Source: Nisaea denitrificans DSM 18348 (lineage in GTDB: Bacteria > Pseudomonadota > Alphaproteobacteria > Thalassobaculales > Thalassobaculaceae). From it: a DNA stretch of 64,000 bases. Below are positions 42,349 through 52,175 of the stretch, piece after piece. Positions within the stretch are counted from its first letter, which is position 1. The number at the start of each line of letters is the position of its first letter. The notes beneath the pieces were generated by a model. The model saw only the letters and a program-made list of their open reading frames with translations, was not told the origin of the DNA and did not search any database. The DNA lies in contig NZ_AUFM01000011.1 in NCBI RefSeq assembly GCF_000426505.1, positions 1,798,001 to 1,862,000 on the forward strand, read 5' to 3'. The translations under genes and the position numbers were made by a program.

Positions 42349-44550
42349 ATGAGCACGCAACTCGACGATCCTCGCCCGCAGCCGCTTTACGGCGCCGTGA
42401 AGCCCGACCTGAAGTCCGATGCTGCGCCGCAGGACCGGGGGCGGCCGTTTGAGATTGTCTCGGAGTACAAGCCCGCGGGCGATCAGCCGGCGGCGATTGC
42501 GGAGCTGATTGGCGGGATTACCGCGGGGGAGATGGATCAGGTGCTGCTCGGGGTTACCGGCTCGGGCAAGACCTTCACCATGGCGCATGTGATCCAGCAG
42601 GTTAAACGGCCGGCCCTGGTTCTGGCGCCGAACAAGACCCTCGCCGCGCAGCTTTACGGGGAGATGAAGAGCTTCTTCCCGAACAACGCGGTCGAGTATT
42701 TCGTTTCCTATTACGACTATTACCAGCCCGAGGCCTACGTCCCGCGCACCGATACGTTCGTCGAGAAGGAAGCGACGATCAACGAGCAGATCGACCGGAT
42801 GCGGCACTCCGCGACGCGTGCGCTGCTGGAGCGGGATGACGTCATCATCGTCGCGTCCGTGTCCTGCATCTACGGTATCGGGGCGGTCGAAACCTACGGC
42901 AAGATGACGGTCAATGTGAAGGCCGGCAGCACCATCGACCAGACCAAGCTGATGCGTCAGCTCGTCGAGCTGCAATACAAGCGGAACGATGCCAGCTTCC
43001 ACCGCGGCACTTTCCGGGTGCGGGGGGATTCCATCGAGATTTTTCCGGCCCACCTTGAGGACCAGGCCTGGCGGCTGTCCCTGTTCGGCGACGAGGTGGA
43101 GAGTATCCAGGAATTCGATCCCCTGACCGGCCGGAAGTCGGCCGAGCTGGAGCAGGTCCGGATCTTCGCCAACAGCCACTATGTGACGCCGAAGCCGACG
43201 CTGCATCAGGCGGTGAAGTCGATCAAGCAGGAGCTGAAGCTGCGGCTGGACGAGATGCACAAGGCGGGCAAACTGCTGGAAGCGCAACGGCTGGAGCAGC
43301 GCACCGTCTTCGACATGGAGATGATGGAGGCGACCGGCTCCTGCGCCGGGATCGAGAACTATTCCCGCTATCTTTCGGGCCGCAATCCGGGCGAGCCGCC
43401 GCCGACCCTGTTCGAGTACCTGCCCGAGAACGCCATGCTGATCGTGGACGAAAGCCACGTCACCGTGCCGCAGATCGGCGCCATGTATAAAGGCGATTTC
43501 GCGCGCAAATCGACGCTTTCCGAATTCGGCTTCCGGCTGCCCTCCTGCCTCGATAACCGCCCGCTGAAGTTCGAGGAGTGGGAGGATATGCGGCCGCAGA
43601 CCGTGTTCGTCTCCGCCACCCCCGGCCCGTGGGAGCTGGACCGTACCGGCGGTGCCTTCATCGAGCAGCTTGTCCGGCCGACCGGCCTGATCGACCCGGT
43701 CTGCATCATCCGGCCGACCGAGACCCAGGTCGATGACGTAATCGCCGAATGCAAGACCTGCGCATCGCTCGGCCAGCGGGTGCTGATCACCACGCTGACC
43801 AAGAAGATGGCCGAGGCGCTGACCGAATACATGCACGAGGCCGGCATCAAGGTGCGCTACATCCATTCCGACGTGGATACGCTGGAGCGGATCGAGATCA
43901 TCCGCGACCTGCGGCTCGGCGTGTTCGATGTGCTGATCGGCATCAACCTGCTGCGTGAGGGGCTGGATATCCCGGAATGCGCGCTCGTCGCCATCCTGGA
44001 TGCGGACAAGGAAGGCTATCTGCGCTCGAAGACTTCGCTGGTACAGACCATCGGCCGCGCCGCCCGGAACATTGAGGGCCGGGTGCTGCTCTATGCCGAC
44101 AAGATGACCAACAGCCTGCAATACGCCATCGACGAGACCAACCGGCGCCGGGCGCGGCAGGAGGAATATAACAAGGAGCACGGCATCACGCCGGAAAGCG
44201 TGAAGAAGAGCATCGGCGACATCCTGGAAAGCGTCTATGAGCGCGGCGACCATGTCACGGTCGAGACCGGCTCCGACGAGGGCGAGCTGGTCGGCAAGGA
44301 CATCAAGCAGGTCATCGCCGAGCTGGAGCAGGCCATGCATGCCGCCGCCGCCGATCTGGAATTCGAGGAAGCCGGCCGTCTGCGGGACGAAATCAAGCGG
44401 CTGGAAGCGGCGGATCTCGGCATGACGCTGGACGGCAAGCCGCTGCCCAAGGGCGCCGTGGTCCGGGTCAAGGGCCCGGTGCAGCCCCCGAAAGGCAAGC
44501 CGGACAGGGGCAAATCATCCAAGCGCGGCTCCGGCCGGCGCCGCAGTTAA
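42349..44550 (+). CDS. uvrB: UvrABC excinuclease subunit B
   Basis: Damage-recognition helicase of nucleotide excision repair. 733 aa from ATG 42349 (GTG at 42322 is also possible; neither has a clear ribosome site). Seen: Walker A GVTGSGKT (68-75), the beta-hairpin [12 protein letters not shown], helicase motifs VDESHVT and QTIGRAARN, and the C-terminal UVR domain ([32 protein letters not shown]). It has about 30 extra N-terminal and about 35 extra basic C-terminal residues compared with E. coli UvrB, common in alphaproteobacteria. No GTTC-N7-GTTC LexA box is visible upstream. Confidence 0.97.
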   Translation: MSTQLDDPRPQPLYGAVKPDLKSDAAPQDRGRPFEIVSEYKPAGDQPAAIAELIGGITAGEMDQVLLGVTGSGKTFTMAHVIQQVKRPALVLAPNKTLAAQLYGEMKSFFPNNAVEYFVSYYDYYQPEAYVPRTDTFVEKEATINEQIDRMRHSATRALLERDDVIIVASVSCIYGIGAVETYGKMTVNVKAGSTIDQTKLMRQLVELQYKRNDASFHRGTFRVRGDSIEIFPAHLEDQAWRLSLFGDEVESIQEFDPLTGRKSAELEQVRIFANSHYVTPKPTLHQAVKSIKQELKLRLDEMHKAGKLLEAQRLEQRTVFDMEMMEATGSCAGIENYSRYLSGRNPGEPPPTLFEYLPENAMLIVDESHVTVPQIGAMYKGDFARKSTLSEFGFRLPSCLDNRPLKFEEWEDMRPQTVFVSATPGPWELDRTGGAFIEQLVRPTGLIDPVCIIRPTETQVDDVIAECKTCASLGQRVLITTLTKKMAEALTEYMHEAGIKVRYIHSDVDTLERIEIIRDLRLGVFDVLIGINLLREGLDIPECALVAILDADKEGYLRSKTSLVQTIGRAARNIEGRVLLYADKMTNSLQYAIDETNRRRARQEEYNKEHGITPESVKKSIGDILESVYERGDHVTVETGSDEGELVGKDIKQVIAELEQAMHAAAADLEFEEAGRLRDEIKRLEAADLGMTLDGKPLPKGAVVRVKGPVQPPKGKPDRGKSSKRGSGRRRS

Positions 44551-44856
44551 TATCTCCTGACGCCGAGCATTTCTCAATCGACTAAAAAGCTGCATAAAAG
44601 CAAAGGGTTCAGAGCGATCCACTTTGTCGCCGCCCGCTGCGCAGAGAATACCTCCCGAAGGCATCAAAAGGATTGAAAGCGCAGGCAAAGGTCTAATATC
44701 TAGGAGCAATCATTTAGGCCCACCGTAGCCCGCCGCCAGATTGAGGGGGCGGGCCTATCCAGAATCCGGTGTTAGCCATCGTCCTTGGAAGGCTGTTTCC
44801 GTGACCGCAGAGTGTCGTCATAAGTTGCCAAATTGTATGCAACTGGGAGTCCCCGC
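44551..44856. other. 306-base intergenic region after uvrB
   Basis: No gene supported. A GC hairpin GCCCGCC/GGCGGGC lies at 44728-44754 without a T-run. The DNA is somewhat AT-richer in 44570-44710. It should carry the promoter of the antiporter gene. Confidence 0.6.
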
Positions 44857-45834
44857 TTGATCGCCCCCCTCGCCCTTTCCATCGGCGGACTCGTACTCCT
44901 GCTCGTTGCCGCGGAGATCATGATCCGCGGCGCGGTCGGCGGCTCCCGCATCCTGAAGATCTCCCCGCATCTCATCGGCCTCACGGTCATCGCCTTCGGT
45001 ACTTCGGCACCGGAACTGTTCGTCAGCCTGAAAGCGGCGCTGCACGGCCATGACGGCATCGCTATCGGCAATGTGGTCGGCAGCAACATCGCTAACATCC
45101 TTTTGATGATCGGCACCGTCGGGGTGATCTATCCCTTCGCCTGCGGCGACCCGGCGCTGCGGCGCGACGGCTTCGTCCTGCTGCTCTCCACCATCGTCTT
45201 CGTGATTCTATGCCATGCCGGCGTGATCGAACGCTGGCAGGGCATCATCATGCTCAGCGCGCTCGTGTGTTTCCTTATCTATTGCTACATAACCGACCGC
45301 CGGAGCTGCTCGAACGACGACAGCATCCACGCCAAGGAAGTGGACGAGTTCGACAATCTGCCAGACACTATGCAGAAGGCGGTAATCTACACGATCATCG
45401 GCTTGGTCGGCGTGGTCTTCGGCGCGCGCCTGCTGGTTGACGGTGCTGTCGATGTGGCCCGGCTGCTCGGTGTCTCGGAGACGGTGATCGGCATCACCAT
45501 GGTGGCGCTGGGCACCTCCATGCCGGAACTGGCCACCACAGTGGTCGCCGCCGTCCGCCGCCATAACGATGTTGCATTGGGCAACATCATCGGCAGCAAC
45601 ATCTTCAACACGCTCGGCATCCTCGGTGTGGTCTCGATCGTCACACCGCTCAGCATCCCGGCGGAAATCATGGAATCAGACCTCTGGGTCATGCTCGGCG
45701 TCACCACTGTCTTCGTCACGGCCGCACTCGGCCTGAAGACCCTCGGCCGGCCGCTGGCGGTGCTGTTCTTCTTCAGCTACGCGCTGTTCATCATCGACCA
45801 GTTCGTCGACCTGACCAGACTGATCACCGGCTAG
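44857..45834 (+). CDS. calcium/sodium antiporter (CaCA family)
   Basis: A 325-residue YrbG-like exchanger with ten or so helices and two inverted alpha-repeats: GLTVIAFGTSAPELFVS ... GNVVGSNIANILLMIG and GITMVALGTSMPELATT ... GNIIGSNIFNTLGILG, the paired ion-binding motifs with Glu and Asn. The TTG at 44857 is chosen because GGGAG lies 7 bases before; an earlier TTG at 44833 adds eight non-family residues. The central acidic loop (SCSNDDSIHAKEVDEFDNLPD) is typical. Confidence 0.9.
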   Translation: MIAPLALSIGGLVLLLVAAEIMIRGAVGGSRILKISPHLIGLTVIAFGTSAPELFVSLKAALHGHDGIAIGNVVGSNIANILLMIGTVGVIYPFACGDPALRRDGFVLLLSTIVFVILCHAGVIERWQGIIMLSALVCFLIYCYITDRRSCSNDDSIHAKEVDEFDNLPDTMQKAVIYTIIGLVGVVFGARLLVDGAVDVARLLGVSETVIGITMVALGTSMPELATTVVAAVRRHNDVALGNIIGSNIFNTLGILGVVSIVTPLSIPAEIMESDLWVMLGVTTVFVTAALGLKTLGRPLAVLFFFSYALFIIDQFVDLTRLITG

Positions 45835-45842
45835 CCGTTACC

Positions 45843-46205
45843 TCAGCGCTCGTACAGCAGGCTGAAGCCGACCGCCTCGCAATCCTCGTACACATCGGGT
45901 TTGCGCGTGGTCACACGGGCGCGGCGCACCACAGGCCGCTCCGCAATCATTTCGACGATGGCGTGACAGAGAGTTTCCTGCAGGTTGAAACGGCGGCGCG
46001 CCACCAGATCCAGGATCTCGGTGCGGACGAAATCGTAGTCAAGCACCCGCTCGATTGAATCGGCGGCGCCGGTCGGATCGACATCGACATCCATCTCAAC
46101 ACTCACCAGCACGCGCTGTGGCTTGCCGCGCTCGAAATCGTGGATGCCGATATCCGCGATCACCGCGAAATTCTCCAGCAGGATCCTTGCGTTCGTGATC
46201 GGCAC
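45843..46205 (-). CDS. folB: dihydroneopterin aldolase FolB
   Basis: A 120-residue folate-pathway enzyme that converts dihydroneopterin to 6-hydroxymethyl-dihydropterin. Seen: NFAVIADIGIHDFERGKPQRVLVSVEM, VLDYDFVRTEIL, NLQETLCHAIVEMI (catalytic Glu) and a late VTTRKPD with substrate Lys. The GTG start has GGGAGG 9 bases upstream; the longer open frame to 46598 is a shadow of the SDR gene. Its start lies 2 bases after the SDR stop. Confidence 0.92.
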   Translation of the reverse strand: MPITNARILLENFAVIADIGIHDFERGKPQRVLVSVEMDVDVDPTGAADSIERVLDYDFVRTEILDLVARRRFNLQETLCHAIVEMIAERPVVRRARVTTRKPDVYEDCEAVGFSLLYER

Positions 46206-46207
46206 GC

Positions 46208-47053
46208 CTAGCGGCCTCCCTCGTTCGGAGTGTCTGCATTGTCCATGAAGGCGACGTCGCGCGGCATGGCCTGCAGAACCTGGCCGCCATCGATGGTGAT
46301 GCACTGACCGGTGAAGGCGGGCGCCGCGAGGATGAAGCGCAATGCCGCCAGGATCTGCTCCGGCGTCGAGCCGCGCCCAAGCATGAGAGATTTCTGCGAG
46401 CGCTCGAATTCCTCCTGAGACTGCGGCCCGCTCGGCAGGGTCACGCCGGGCGCGATGCCGGCCACCCGGATATCCGGCGCCAGCTCCATCGCCAGCATTT
46501 GCGTCATGCCGTGCAGCGCGAATTTGGTCAGGGAATAAGAAAGATAATCCGGGTTCGGGCCGAACACCTTGTTGTCCAGCAAGTTCACGATGCAACAATC
46601 GGTGCGGGGGCCGATGCCCTCTCCAGCCTGTCTGCCTACAATTTCGGCAAAGGCACGCGATAGAAGTGCCGGCGCTCGAACATTCACGGCATGATGCCTG
46701 TCGATCAATTCTGTCGTCAGGCTGCCCAGCCGGTCATCCTCGAACAAAGCGGCATTGTTCACCAGCAGGCCAAGCGGCGGTGCCCCGTCGGCCGCACGGT
46801 CAATCAGGCGGAGGACGGCACCCGGGTCAGAGAGGTCGCACTGCAGGGCCTCGGCAGAGCCTCCAGCGGCACGAATCTCGCCAACCAGGGCTTCCGCGTC
46901 CGAGCCCGAGCCGTTGAAATGCACCGCTACATGCCAGCCATCCTTAGCGAGCCCCCGGCACAGCTCCGCGCCGACGCGGCGGGCACCTCCGGTCACAAGG
47001 GCTGTCCTTTTTTCAGCAGCGTTTCTTGTCATCTGGAAACAGGCTTCACTCAT
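46208..47053 (-). CDS. SDR oxidoreductase, pteridine-reductase (FolM/PTR1)-like
   Basis: A 281-residue SDR: cofactor loop TGGARRVG fits TGxxxRxG of pteridine reductases (Arg selecting NADPH), then VNNAALFEDD, YSLTKFALHGMTQ (Tyr-x-x-x-Lys) and TLPSGPQSQEEF. Pteridine reductases make tetrahydro-monapterin or -folate from dihydro forms; being coupled to folB (2-base gap) supports a role in pterin metabolism. E. coli FolM and Leishmania PTR1 share the Arg motif. Confidence 0.82.
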   Translation of the reverse strand: MSEACFQMTRNAAEKRTALVTGGARRVGAELCRGLAKDGWHVAVHFNGSGSDAEALVGEIRAAGGSAEALQCDLSDPGAVLRLIDRAADGAPPLGLLVNNAALFEDDRLGSLTTELIDRHHAVNVRAPALLSRAFAEIVGRQAGEGIGPRTDCCIVNLLDNKVFGPNPDYLSYSLTKFALHGMTQMLAMELAPDIRVAGIAPGVTLPSGPQSQEEFERSQKSLMLGRGSTPEQILAALRFILAAPAFTGQCITIDGGQVLQAMPRDVAFMDNADTPNEGGR

Positions 47054-47250
47054 GCAGTCAAAATCAGCTTTGCCGACCCTATCCTTGTGCGCCGAGCGCG
47101 AAAAGCCACGACTGCGTTAGGGAGAATTTTTTGCACATTTTGCATCAATAGCCACCAAAGACACGAATGAGTCATGACTTCGTCACAAATAGTGATCAGA
47201 ATCAGCGTTCTAGGGTATTTTTTGTTATATTTCAATTGGTTGCCATATTT

Positions 47251-47265
47251 GCTCAAATTTTGAGC
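47251..47265. promoter_or_regulatory. perfect palindrome GCTCAAATTTTGAGC
   Basis: Seven-base arms around a single T: GCTCAAA-T-TTTGAGC. It is in the AT-rich part of the uvrC/folM divergent region, and no T-run follows, so it is more likely a protein site than a terminator. Confidence 0.5.
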
Positions 47266-47315
47266 AATGCGGCCAAACTGAGAGAAAATGGGTCCTCGAG
47301 CCCTGCACACGAGAG

Positions 47316-47336
47316 TTATTCACAGCCTTGTCCACA
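47316..47336 (+). promoter_or_regulatory. two tandem DnaA-box matches
   Basis: TTATTCACA (47316-47324) matches the TTATNCACA DnaA box perfectly; TTGTCCACA (47328-47336) differs at one base. They are in the same direction and 12 bases start to start, and follow a short AT-rich stretch. They lie about 110 bases before uvrC. Confidence 0.5.
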
Positions 47337-47443
47337 AATATCGGGGATAGAGTCCCAGGCAATAACGTTAACCTTAACTCCCGTTCAAGGTTTGCTGGCG
47401 ACAGCCCGTTTCCGGCTACGATCAGATCGGTTACAAAGACGGT

Positions 47444-49411
47444 ATGTCGACAACAAAACCCGAGCTGGATCTGCCGGAACAGCTCCCTTCAGCGGAGCCG
47501 AAAGCGGATATCGCGCGGGGCGTGAAGGTGATCCAGCAGCAGGTCAAAGTGCTGCCAAACGCGCCCGGCGTCTACCGCATGCTCGATGCCGCAGGCGACG
47601 TGCTCTATGTCGGCAAGGCGCAGAGCCTGAAAAAGCGGGTCGCGAACTACACTTTCCCGGCCAAGCTGCCGCACCGGATCTTCCGCATGGTCAGCGAGAC
47701 CATGCGCATGGAATTCGTGCGCACCCATACCGAAGTCGAAGCGCTGCTGCTCGAAAGCAACCTGATCAAGAAGCTGCGACCACGCTTCAACGTGCTGCTA
47801 CGCGACGACAAGTCCTTCCCCTATATCCTGCTGACCGGCGATCATGACTGGCCGCAGCTGGTCAAGCATCGCGGCGCCCGCAACCGCAAGGGAGACTATT
47901 TCGGCCCCTTCGCTTCTGCCGGTGCGGTCAACCGAACGATCACTGCCCTGCAGCGCGCCTTCCTGATCCGGAACTGCACAGACGCCACATTCGCCAGCCG
48001 CACCCGTCCCTGCCTGCAATATCAAATCAAGCGCTGCGCTGCGCCCTGCGTCGATTATGTCAGCAAGGAAGACTATGCCGAGCTGATCGAGCAGGCGAAG
48101 GCGTTCCTGAGCGGCTCCAGCAGGAAGGTCTCGCAGCAGCTCGCCGAGCGCATGCAGGAAGCAAGCGACGCGCTCGACTTCGAGAGCGCGGCCCGGTACC
48201 GAGACCGGATCAGGGCGCTGGCCCATGTCCAGTCGCATCAAGACATCAATGTCGAAGGCGTCGAGGATGCGGACGTGATGGCGCTGCATGGCGAAGGCGG
48301 CTCCGCCTGCATCCAGGTGTTCTTCTTCCGGGGCGGCAGCAACTACGGCAACCGGGCTTATTTCCCGAGCCACGACAAGAGCATGGAGCCGGGAGAAATC
48401 CTCGCCGCTTTCGTCGGCCAGTTCTACGACAACAAGCCGCCGCCCAAGCTGGTTCTGGTCAGCCACGACATGCCGGAACAGGAGCTGATCGCCGAGGCCC
48501 TCGGGACCAAGGCCGAACGCAGGGTCGAAGTATTGCGCCCGCAGCGCGGCTCCAAGCGCAAGCTGATGGAGCACGCGCTCTCAAACGCCAAGGAAGCCCA
48601 TGCTAGACGGCTGGCCGAGAGCGCATCCCAACGGCGCCTGCTGGACGGTCTCGCCGAAGCACTGGACCTGGACGGCCCACCCGAACGCATCGAGGTCTAT
48701 GACAACAGTCATATTCAGGGCACCAACTCGATCGGCGCCATGATCGTCGCCGGGCCCGAGGGGCTGATGAAGAACGCCTACCGCAAATTCAACATCCGCA
48801 ATGTGGTCCCGGCGGACAAGCCCCTGCCGGAGACGGTCGAGCCTGACGAGAACGGCGATGCGCCGGTTCAGGCCGGTGACGATTACGCCATGATGCGGCA
48901 GGTATTGACCCGCCGCTTCGGCCGGGCTCTGAAGGAAGATCCGGACCGCAGTTCGGGCAACTGGCCGGATCTGGTGCTAATCGATGGCGGCCAGGGCCAG
49001 TACACCGCGGTACGGGAGGTGTTCGACGAGCTCGGAATCGAGGATGTCGCCCTTGTCGCCATCGCCAAGGGACCCGATAGGGATGCCGGGCGGGAGCGGT
49101 TCTTCTCAGGCAAGCGTGCGCCCTACTCCCTGCCGATCAACGATCCGGTGCTGTATTTTCTGCAGCGCCTGCGGGACGAAGCCCACCGCTTCGCCATCGA
49201 GACGCACAGGGCGAAACGGACCAAGGCGATCGGCCAGTCGAAAATCGACGAGGTCCCCGGAATCGGTGCCAAGCGCAAGAAGGCATTGCTGCATCATTTC
49301 GGCTCCGCCCGGGAGGTTTCCCGCGCCGGACTTCAGGATCTCGAAGCCGTCGACGGAATTAGCAAAACTGTAGCCAAAAAAATCTATGATTTCTTCCATG
49401 ATGAGGCCTGA
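47444..49411 (+). CDS. uvrC: UvrABC excinuclease subunit C
   Basis: 655-residue nuclease making both incisions in excision repair. Seen: GIY-YIG domain ([29 protein letters not shown]), Cys-containing [17 protein letters not shown], the UVR domain ([22 protein letters not shown]), the RNase-H-like domain ([22 protein letters not shown]) and a C-terminal helix-hairpin-helix ([40 protein letters not shown]). Complete. Followed by pgsA 75 bases on. Confidence 0.97.
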   Translation: MSTTKPELDLPEQLPSAEPKADIARGVKVIQQQVKVLPNAPGVYRMLDAAGDVLYVGKAQSLKKRVANYTFPAKLPHRIFRMVSETMRMEFVRTHTEVEALLLESNLIKKLRPRFNVLLRDDKSFPYILLTGDHDWPQLVKHRGARNRKGDYFGPFASAGAVNRTITALQRAFLIRNCTDATFASRTRPCLQYQIKRCAAPCVDYVSKEDYAELIEQAKAFLSGSSRKVSQQLAERMQEASDALDFESAARYRDRIRALAHVQSHQDINVEGVEDADVMALHGEGGSACIQVFFFRGGSNYGNRAYFPSHDKSMEPGEILAAFVGQFYDNKPPPKLVLVSHDMPEQELIAEALGTKAERRVEVLRPQRGSKRKLMEHALSNAKEAHARRLAESASQRRLLDGLAEALDLDGPPERIEVYDNSHIQGTNSIGAMIVAGPEGLMKNAYRKFNIRNVVPADKPLPETVEPDENGDAPVQAGDDYAMMRQVLTRRFGRALKEDPDRSSGNWPDLVLIDGGQGQYTAVREVFDELGIEDVALVAIAKGPDRDAGRERFFSGKRAPYSLPINDPVLYFLQRLRDEAHRFAIETHRAKRTKAIGQSKIDEVPGIGAKRKKALLHHFGSAREVSRAGLQDLEAVDGISKTVAKKIYDFFHDEA

Positions 49412-49486
49412 TTGGTGTAGCGTCTCGGCAATGGAATACGAGGACGGAATCGCCGTCCCACCCACTCTTCAGACCAGCGCAGAGAT

Positions 49487-50104
49487 ATGACCGGCCTCCC
49501 CAATTTGCTCACCATGTCGCGTATCCTCGTGATCCCCCTCATTGTGGGATTCATCTGGTATGGCGAGGACACTTACCGTTGGATCGCTTTCGGCCTCTAT
49601 GCCTTCGCCGGCATCACCGATTATCTCGATGGCTATCTAGCCCGGTCGATGAACCAGCATTCCGATTTCGGCCGCCTGCTGGACCCGATCGCGGACAAGC
49701 TTCTGGTCGGTGCCGTATTGCTGATTCTGTGTTCACTCGACCATATCTCCGGCTACGGCCTGCTGCCGGCGCTGGTTATTCTGCTGCGCGAGATCCTCGT
49801 CTCTGGCCTGCGCGAATTCCTGGCGGAGATCCAGGTGCGCATGCCGGTCAGTCGGCTGGCAAAATGGAAAACAGCCTTCCAGATCGGCTCGCTCGGCTTT
49901 CTGATCGTCGGCTCGGCAGGTCCCGAATGGCTGCCTACCGTGCTGATCGGCGAGGGACTGTTGTGGGCAGCGGCCATCCTGACCCTGATCACCGGCTATG
50001 ATTATCTCCGTTCCGGCCTGCTGCATGTCACCCCGGAAGCAGAGGCTGAACGGGCTCGCAGGAAATCCGGCGGCACCGGCAAAAGCGCTTCTGCTGATGC
50101 ATGA
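49487..50104 (+). CDS. pgsA: CDP-diacylglycerol--glycerol-3-phosphate 3-phosphatidyltransferase
   Basis: 205-residue inner-membrane enzyme that makes phosphatidylglycerophosphate, the first step to phosphatidylglycerol and cardiolipin. The CDP-alcohol phosphatidyltransferase motif D-G-x2-A-R-x8-G-x3-D-x3-D is seen in DYLDGYLARSMNQHSDFGRLLDPIADK (about 42-68). Several helices follow. It lies downstream of uvrC, a common alphaproteobacterial arrangement, and is followed by molybdopterin genes. Confidence 0.95.
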   Translation: MTGLPNLLTMSRILVIPLIVGFIWYGEDTYRWIAFGLYAFAGITDYLDGYLARSMNQHSDFGRLLDPIADKLLVGAVLLILCSLDHISGYGLLPALVILLREILVSGLREFLAEIQVRMPVSRLAKWKTAFQIGSLGFLIVGSAGPEWLPTVLIGEGLLWAAAILTLITGYDYLRSGLLHVTPEAEAERARRKSGGTGKSASADA

Positions 50105-50141
50105 CTTGAGTCCGGCACGTCCGGCCCTCTAGACTTCGCCC

Positions 50142-50648
50142 ATGAAAATTTTCGGCCTTGTCGGATGGAGCGGCAGCGGCAAGACGACATTGCTCGTCAA
50201 GCTGTTGCCTGAACTTGTCGCCCGCGGCGTCCGCGTCTCGACCATGAAACATGCCCACCACGCTTTCGACGTGGACAAACCGGGCAAGGATTCCTATGAG
50301 CACCGCGCCGCCGGGGCCAGCGAGGTGCTGGTCACCTCGGCGAACCGCTGGGCCCTGATGCACGAAAATCGCGGCACCCCGGAGCCGACCATCGAGGAGC
50401 TGGTCCAGCATATGAGTCCGGTCGATCTGCTGATCATCGAGGGGTTCAAGGACCACGCGCACGACAAGATGGAAATCTACCGGGTGGCCACCGGAAAGTC
50501 CCTGATCCAGCCGAACGATCCGCTGATTCGGGCTGTGGCATCGGACGGTCCGGTTGAGGCCGCGACTGTTCCCGTGCTCGATTTGAACGATATTGCAGGG
50601 TTGGCGGACTATATTCTCGACTTCACTGGATTATCGAAAGCCGCTTGA
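50142..50648 (+). CDS. mobB: molybdopterin-guanine dinucleotide biosynthesis protein MobB
   Basis: A 168-residue P-loop GTP-binding protein that assists conversion of molybdopterin to MGD cofactor. Walker A GWSGSGKT (8-15), then RVSTMKHAHHAFDVDKPGKDSYEHRAAGASEVLVTS, the usual conserved block. First of a mobB-moeA-moaD-moaE run on the plus strand; 3 bases separate it from moeA. Confidence 0.93.
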   Translation: MKIFGLVGWSGSGKTTLLVKLLPELVARGVRVSTMKHAHHAFDVDKPGKDSYEHRAAGASEVLVTSANRWALMHENRGTPEPTIEELVQHMSPVDLLIIEGFKDHAHDKMEIYRVATGKSLIQPNDPLIRAVASDGPVEAATVPVLDLNDIAGLADYILDFTGLSKAA

Positions 50649-50651
50649 GCC

Positions 50652-51923
50652 ATGTCGCAACTGACAGATGACTGCTTCGCCTTCGGCGGGAAGCTGATCC
50701 CGGTCGCAGACGCGCTTGCCCGGTTTCGGGAGATCCTAGTCCCTGTGGTTGAACCGGAAACCGTATCTCTCACCGATGCCCTCGGGCGCGTGCTGGCAAC
50801 CGACGTCATCGCAGGCCGCTCCGTGCCACCGCACGACAATTCAGCCGTGGACGGTTTCGCCGTCTATTTCGACGATCTGGCCGAAGGGGCTGAAACGGTG
50901 CTGCCGGTTACCGCCACCATCGCGGCAGGACACCCCATGGACGGCCCGCAGAAACGCGGTACGGCAACAAAGATCTATACCGGCGCCCCGATGCCGACCG
51001 GCCCGGACGGCACATCCCCCGACACAGTATTGATGCAGGAAGATTGCCGCCTCTCCGTCGATCGCGTCGTTATTCCGAACGGCATCAAGCGCGGCGCAAA
51101 TCGTCGCTTTGCCGGTGAAGATGTAAAACAGGGCGCCCGAATTCTGGAAGCGGGCACACGCCTGCGGCCACAGGATATCGGGCTTGCCGCTGCCGTCGGA
51201 CTGACTGAACTCGACATATGCAAACCGCTGCGCGTAGCGATCTTCTCGACCGGCGACGAGGTGCGCGACCCCGGAACGAGCGCGCCCGACGGCACGATCT
51301 ACGATTCCAACCGCCACACCATCTCCGCTCTACTGCGCGGGCTCGGATGCGCAGTGATCGACATGGGCATCTTGCCCGACAGGCTCGATGCCATTCGCGA
51401 CGGACTTGAAGGTGCGGCGGGGAAAGCCGACATGATTATGACCACCGGCGGCGTTTCAACCGGTGGCGAAGATCACGTGCGGAACGCGGTCGAGTCCCTT
51501 GGCTCCCTGCATTTCTGGCGCCTCGCCATCAAGCCGGGGCGTCCGGTTGCCCTCGGTCAGGTCGGCAAGGTGCCTTTCATCGGACTGCCGGGAAATCCGG
51601 TTGCCGTGATGGTGACCTTCCTCCGGGTTGCCCGGCCGCTGATCCAGCGGCTCGCCGGCGCGGCGGATACGGATCCGGCGCTGTTTCCGGTCCGGGCGGC
51701 CTTCGACTACAAGAAGAAGCAGGACCGGCGCGAATATGTCCGCGTCACCCTGAAGCGCACCGGCGCGGGCGGTCTCGAAGCCGTGAAGTTCGAACGGGAG
51801 GGAGCCGGGATACTCTCCTCCATGGTGGCGGCCGACGGGCTTGTCGAGCTGCCGGAAGACTGCACCGGTGTGAAAGCCGGAGATATTGTCGACTACCTGC
51901 CCTTCAGCGAGGTTGGCCTGTGA
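50652..51923 (+). CDS. moeA: molybdopterin molybdotransferase MoeA
   Basis: Inserts molybdate into adenylylated molybdopterin. 423 residues with PPHDNSAVDGFAV (N-terminal active-site motif), GTATKIYTGAPMPTGPD, STGDEVRDPGT, TTGGVSTGGEDHV and IKPGRPVALGQ, and GLPGNPVAVMV. Order of the four MoeA domains is normal. Its end overlaps moaD by 4 bases. Confidence 0.97.
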   Translation: MSQLTDDCFAFGGKLIPVADALARFREILVPVVEPETVSLTDALGRVLATDVIAGRSVPPHDNSAVDGFAVYFDDLAEGAETVLPVTATIAAGHPMDGPQKRGTATKIYTGAPMPTGPDGTSPDTVLMQEDCRLSVDRVVIPNGIKRGANRRFAGEDVKQGARILEAGTRLRPQDIGLAAAVGLTELDICKPLRVAIFSTGDEVRDPGTSAPDGTIYDSNRHTISALLRGLGCAVIDMGILPDRLDAIRDGLEGAAGKADMIMTTGGVSTGGEDHVRNAVESLGSLHFWRLAIKPGRPVALGQVGKVPFIGLPGNPVAVMVTFLRVARPLIQRLAGAADTDPALFPVRAAFDYKKKQDRREYVRVTLKRTGAGGLEAVKFEREGAGILSSMVAADGLVELPEDCTGVKAGDIVDYLPFSEVGL

Positions 51924-52171
51924 AGATTTTGTATTTCGCCTGGATGCGCGGCAAGACCGGCATCGGAGAAGAAGATGTCTCCCCGCCCGAGACAGTGACA
52001 GACGTGGCGGGGCTGGTGGCCTGGCTGAAAACCCGCGGCCCCGGCTTCGAGGACGCGTTTTCGGACATGAAGGTGGTGCGGGCTGCCGTGAACCAGGAAT
52101 TCGTCGAGCTCGACGCAACAATCGGCCCAAATGACGAGGTCGCCTTCTTCCCACCGGTAACGGGGGGCTGA
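51920..52171 (+). CDS. moaD: molybdopterin synthase sulfur-carrier subunit MoaD
   Basis: An 83-residue ubiquitin-fold protein ending in Gly-Gly (VAFFPPVTGG), the tail that is thiocarboxylated to supply sulfur to the MPT dithiolene. Its start overlaps the moeA stop by 4 bases, and moaE begins 4 bases after its stop. Confidence 0.96.
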   Translation: MKILYFAWMRGKTGIGEEDVSPPETVTDVAGLVAWLKTRGPGFEDAFSDMKVVRAAVNQEFVELDATIGPNDEVAFFPPVTGG

Positions 52172-52175
52172 CGCC

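Larger units (their letters stand above)
47054..47443. other. 390-base intergenic region before uvrC
   Basis: No gene supported. 47205-47270 is strongly AT-rich (includes TTTTTTGTTATATTTC), and the palindrome and DnaA boxes listed separately lie in 47251-47336. No LexA GTTC-N7-GTTC box is visible. The promoters of uvrC and the SDR-folB pair must be here. Confidence 0.6.

Noticed and set aside
42271-44340. A 689-codon open frame on the minus strand opposite uvrB
   Set aside because: Pure antisense shadow of uvrB; composition is biased Arg/Leu/Gly/His without motifs or signal, and no ribosome site.
45843-46598. Reading folB as a 251-residue protein from the open frame to 46598
   Set aside because: The N-terminal part is antisense/out-of-frame sequence inside the SDR gene; the GTG at 46205 has a ribosome site and gives the standard FolB length.
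42141-47443. LexA boxes before uvrB and uvrC
   Set aside because: I looked for the alphaproteobacterial GTTC-N7-GTTC pattern in both upstream regions; only single GTTC or GAAC words were found.
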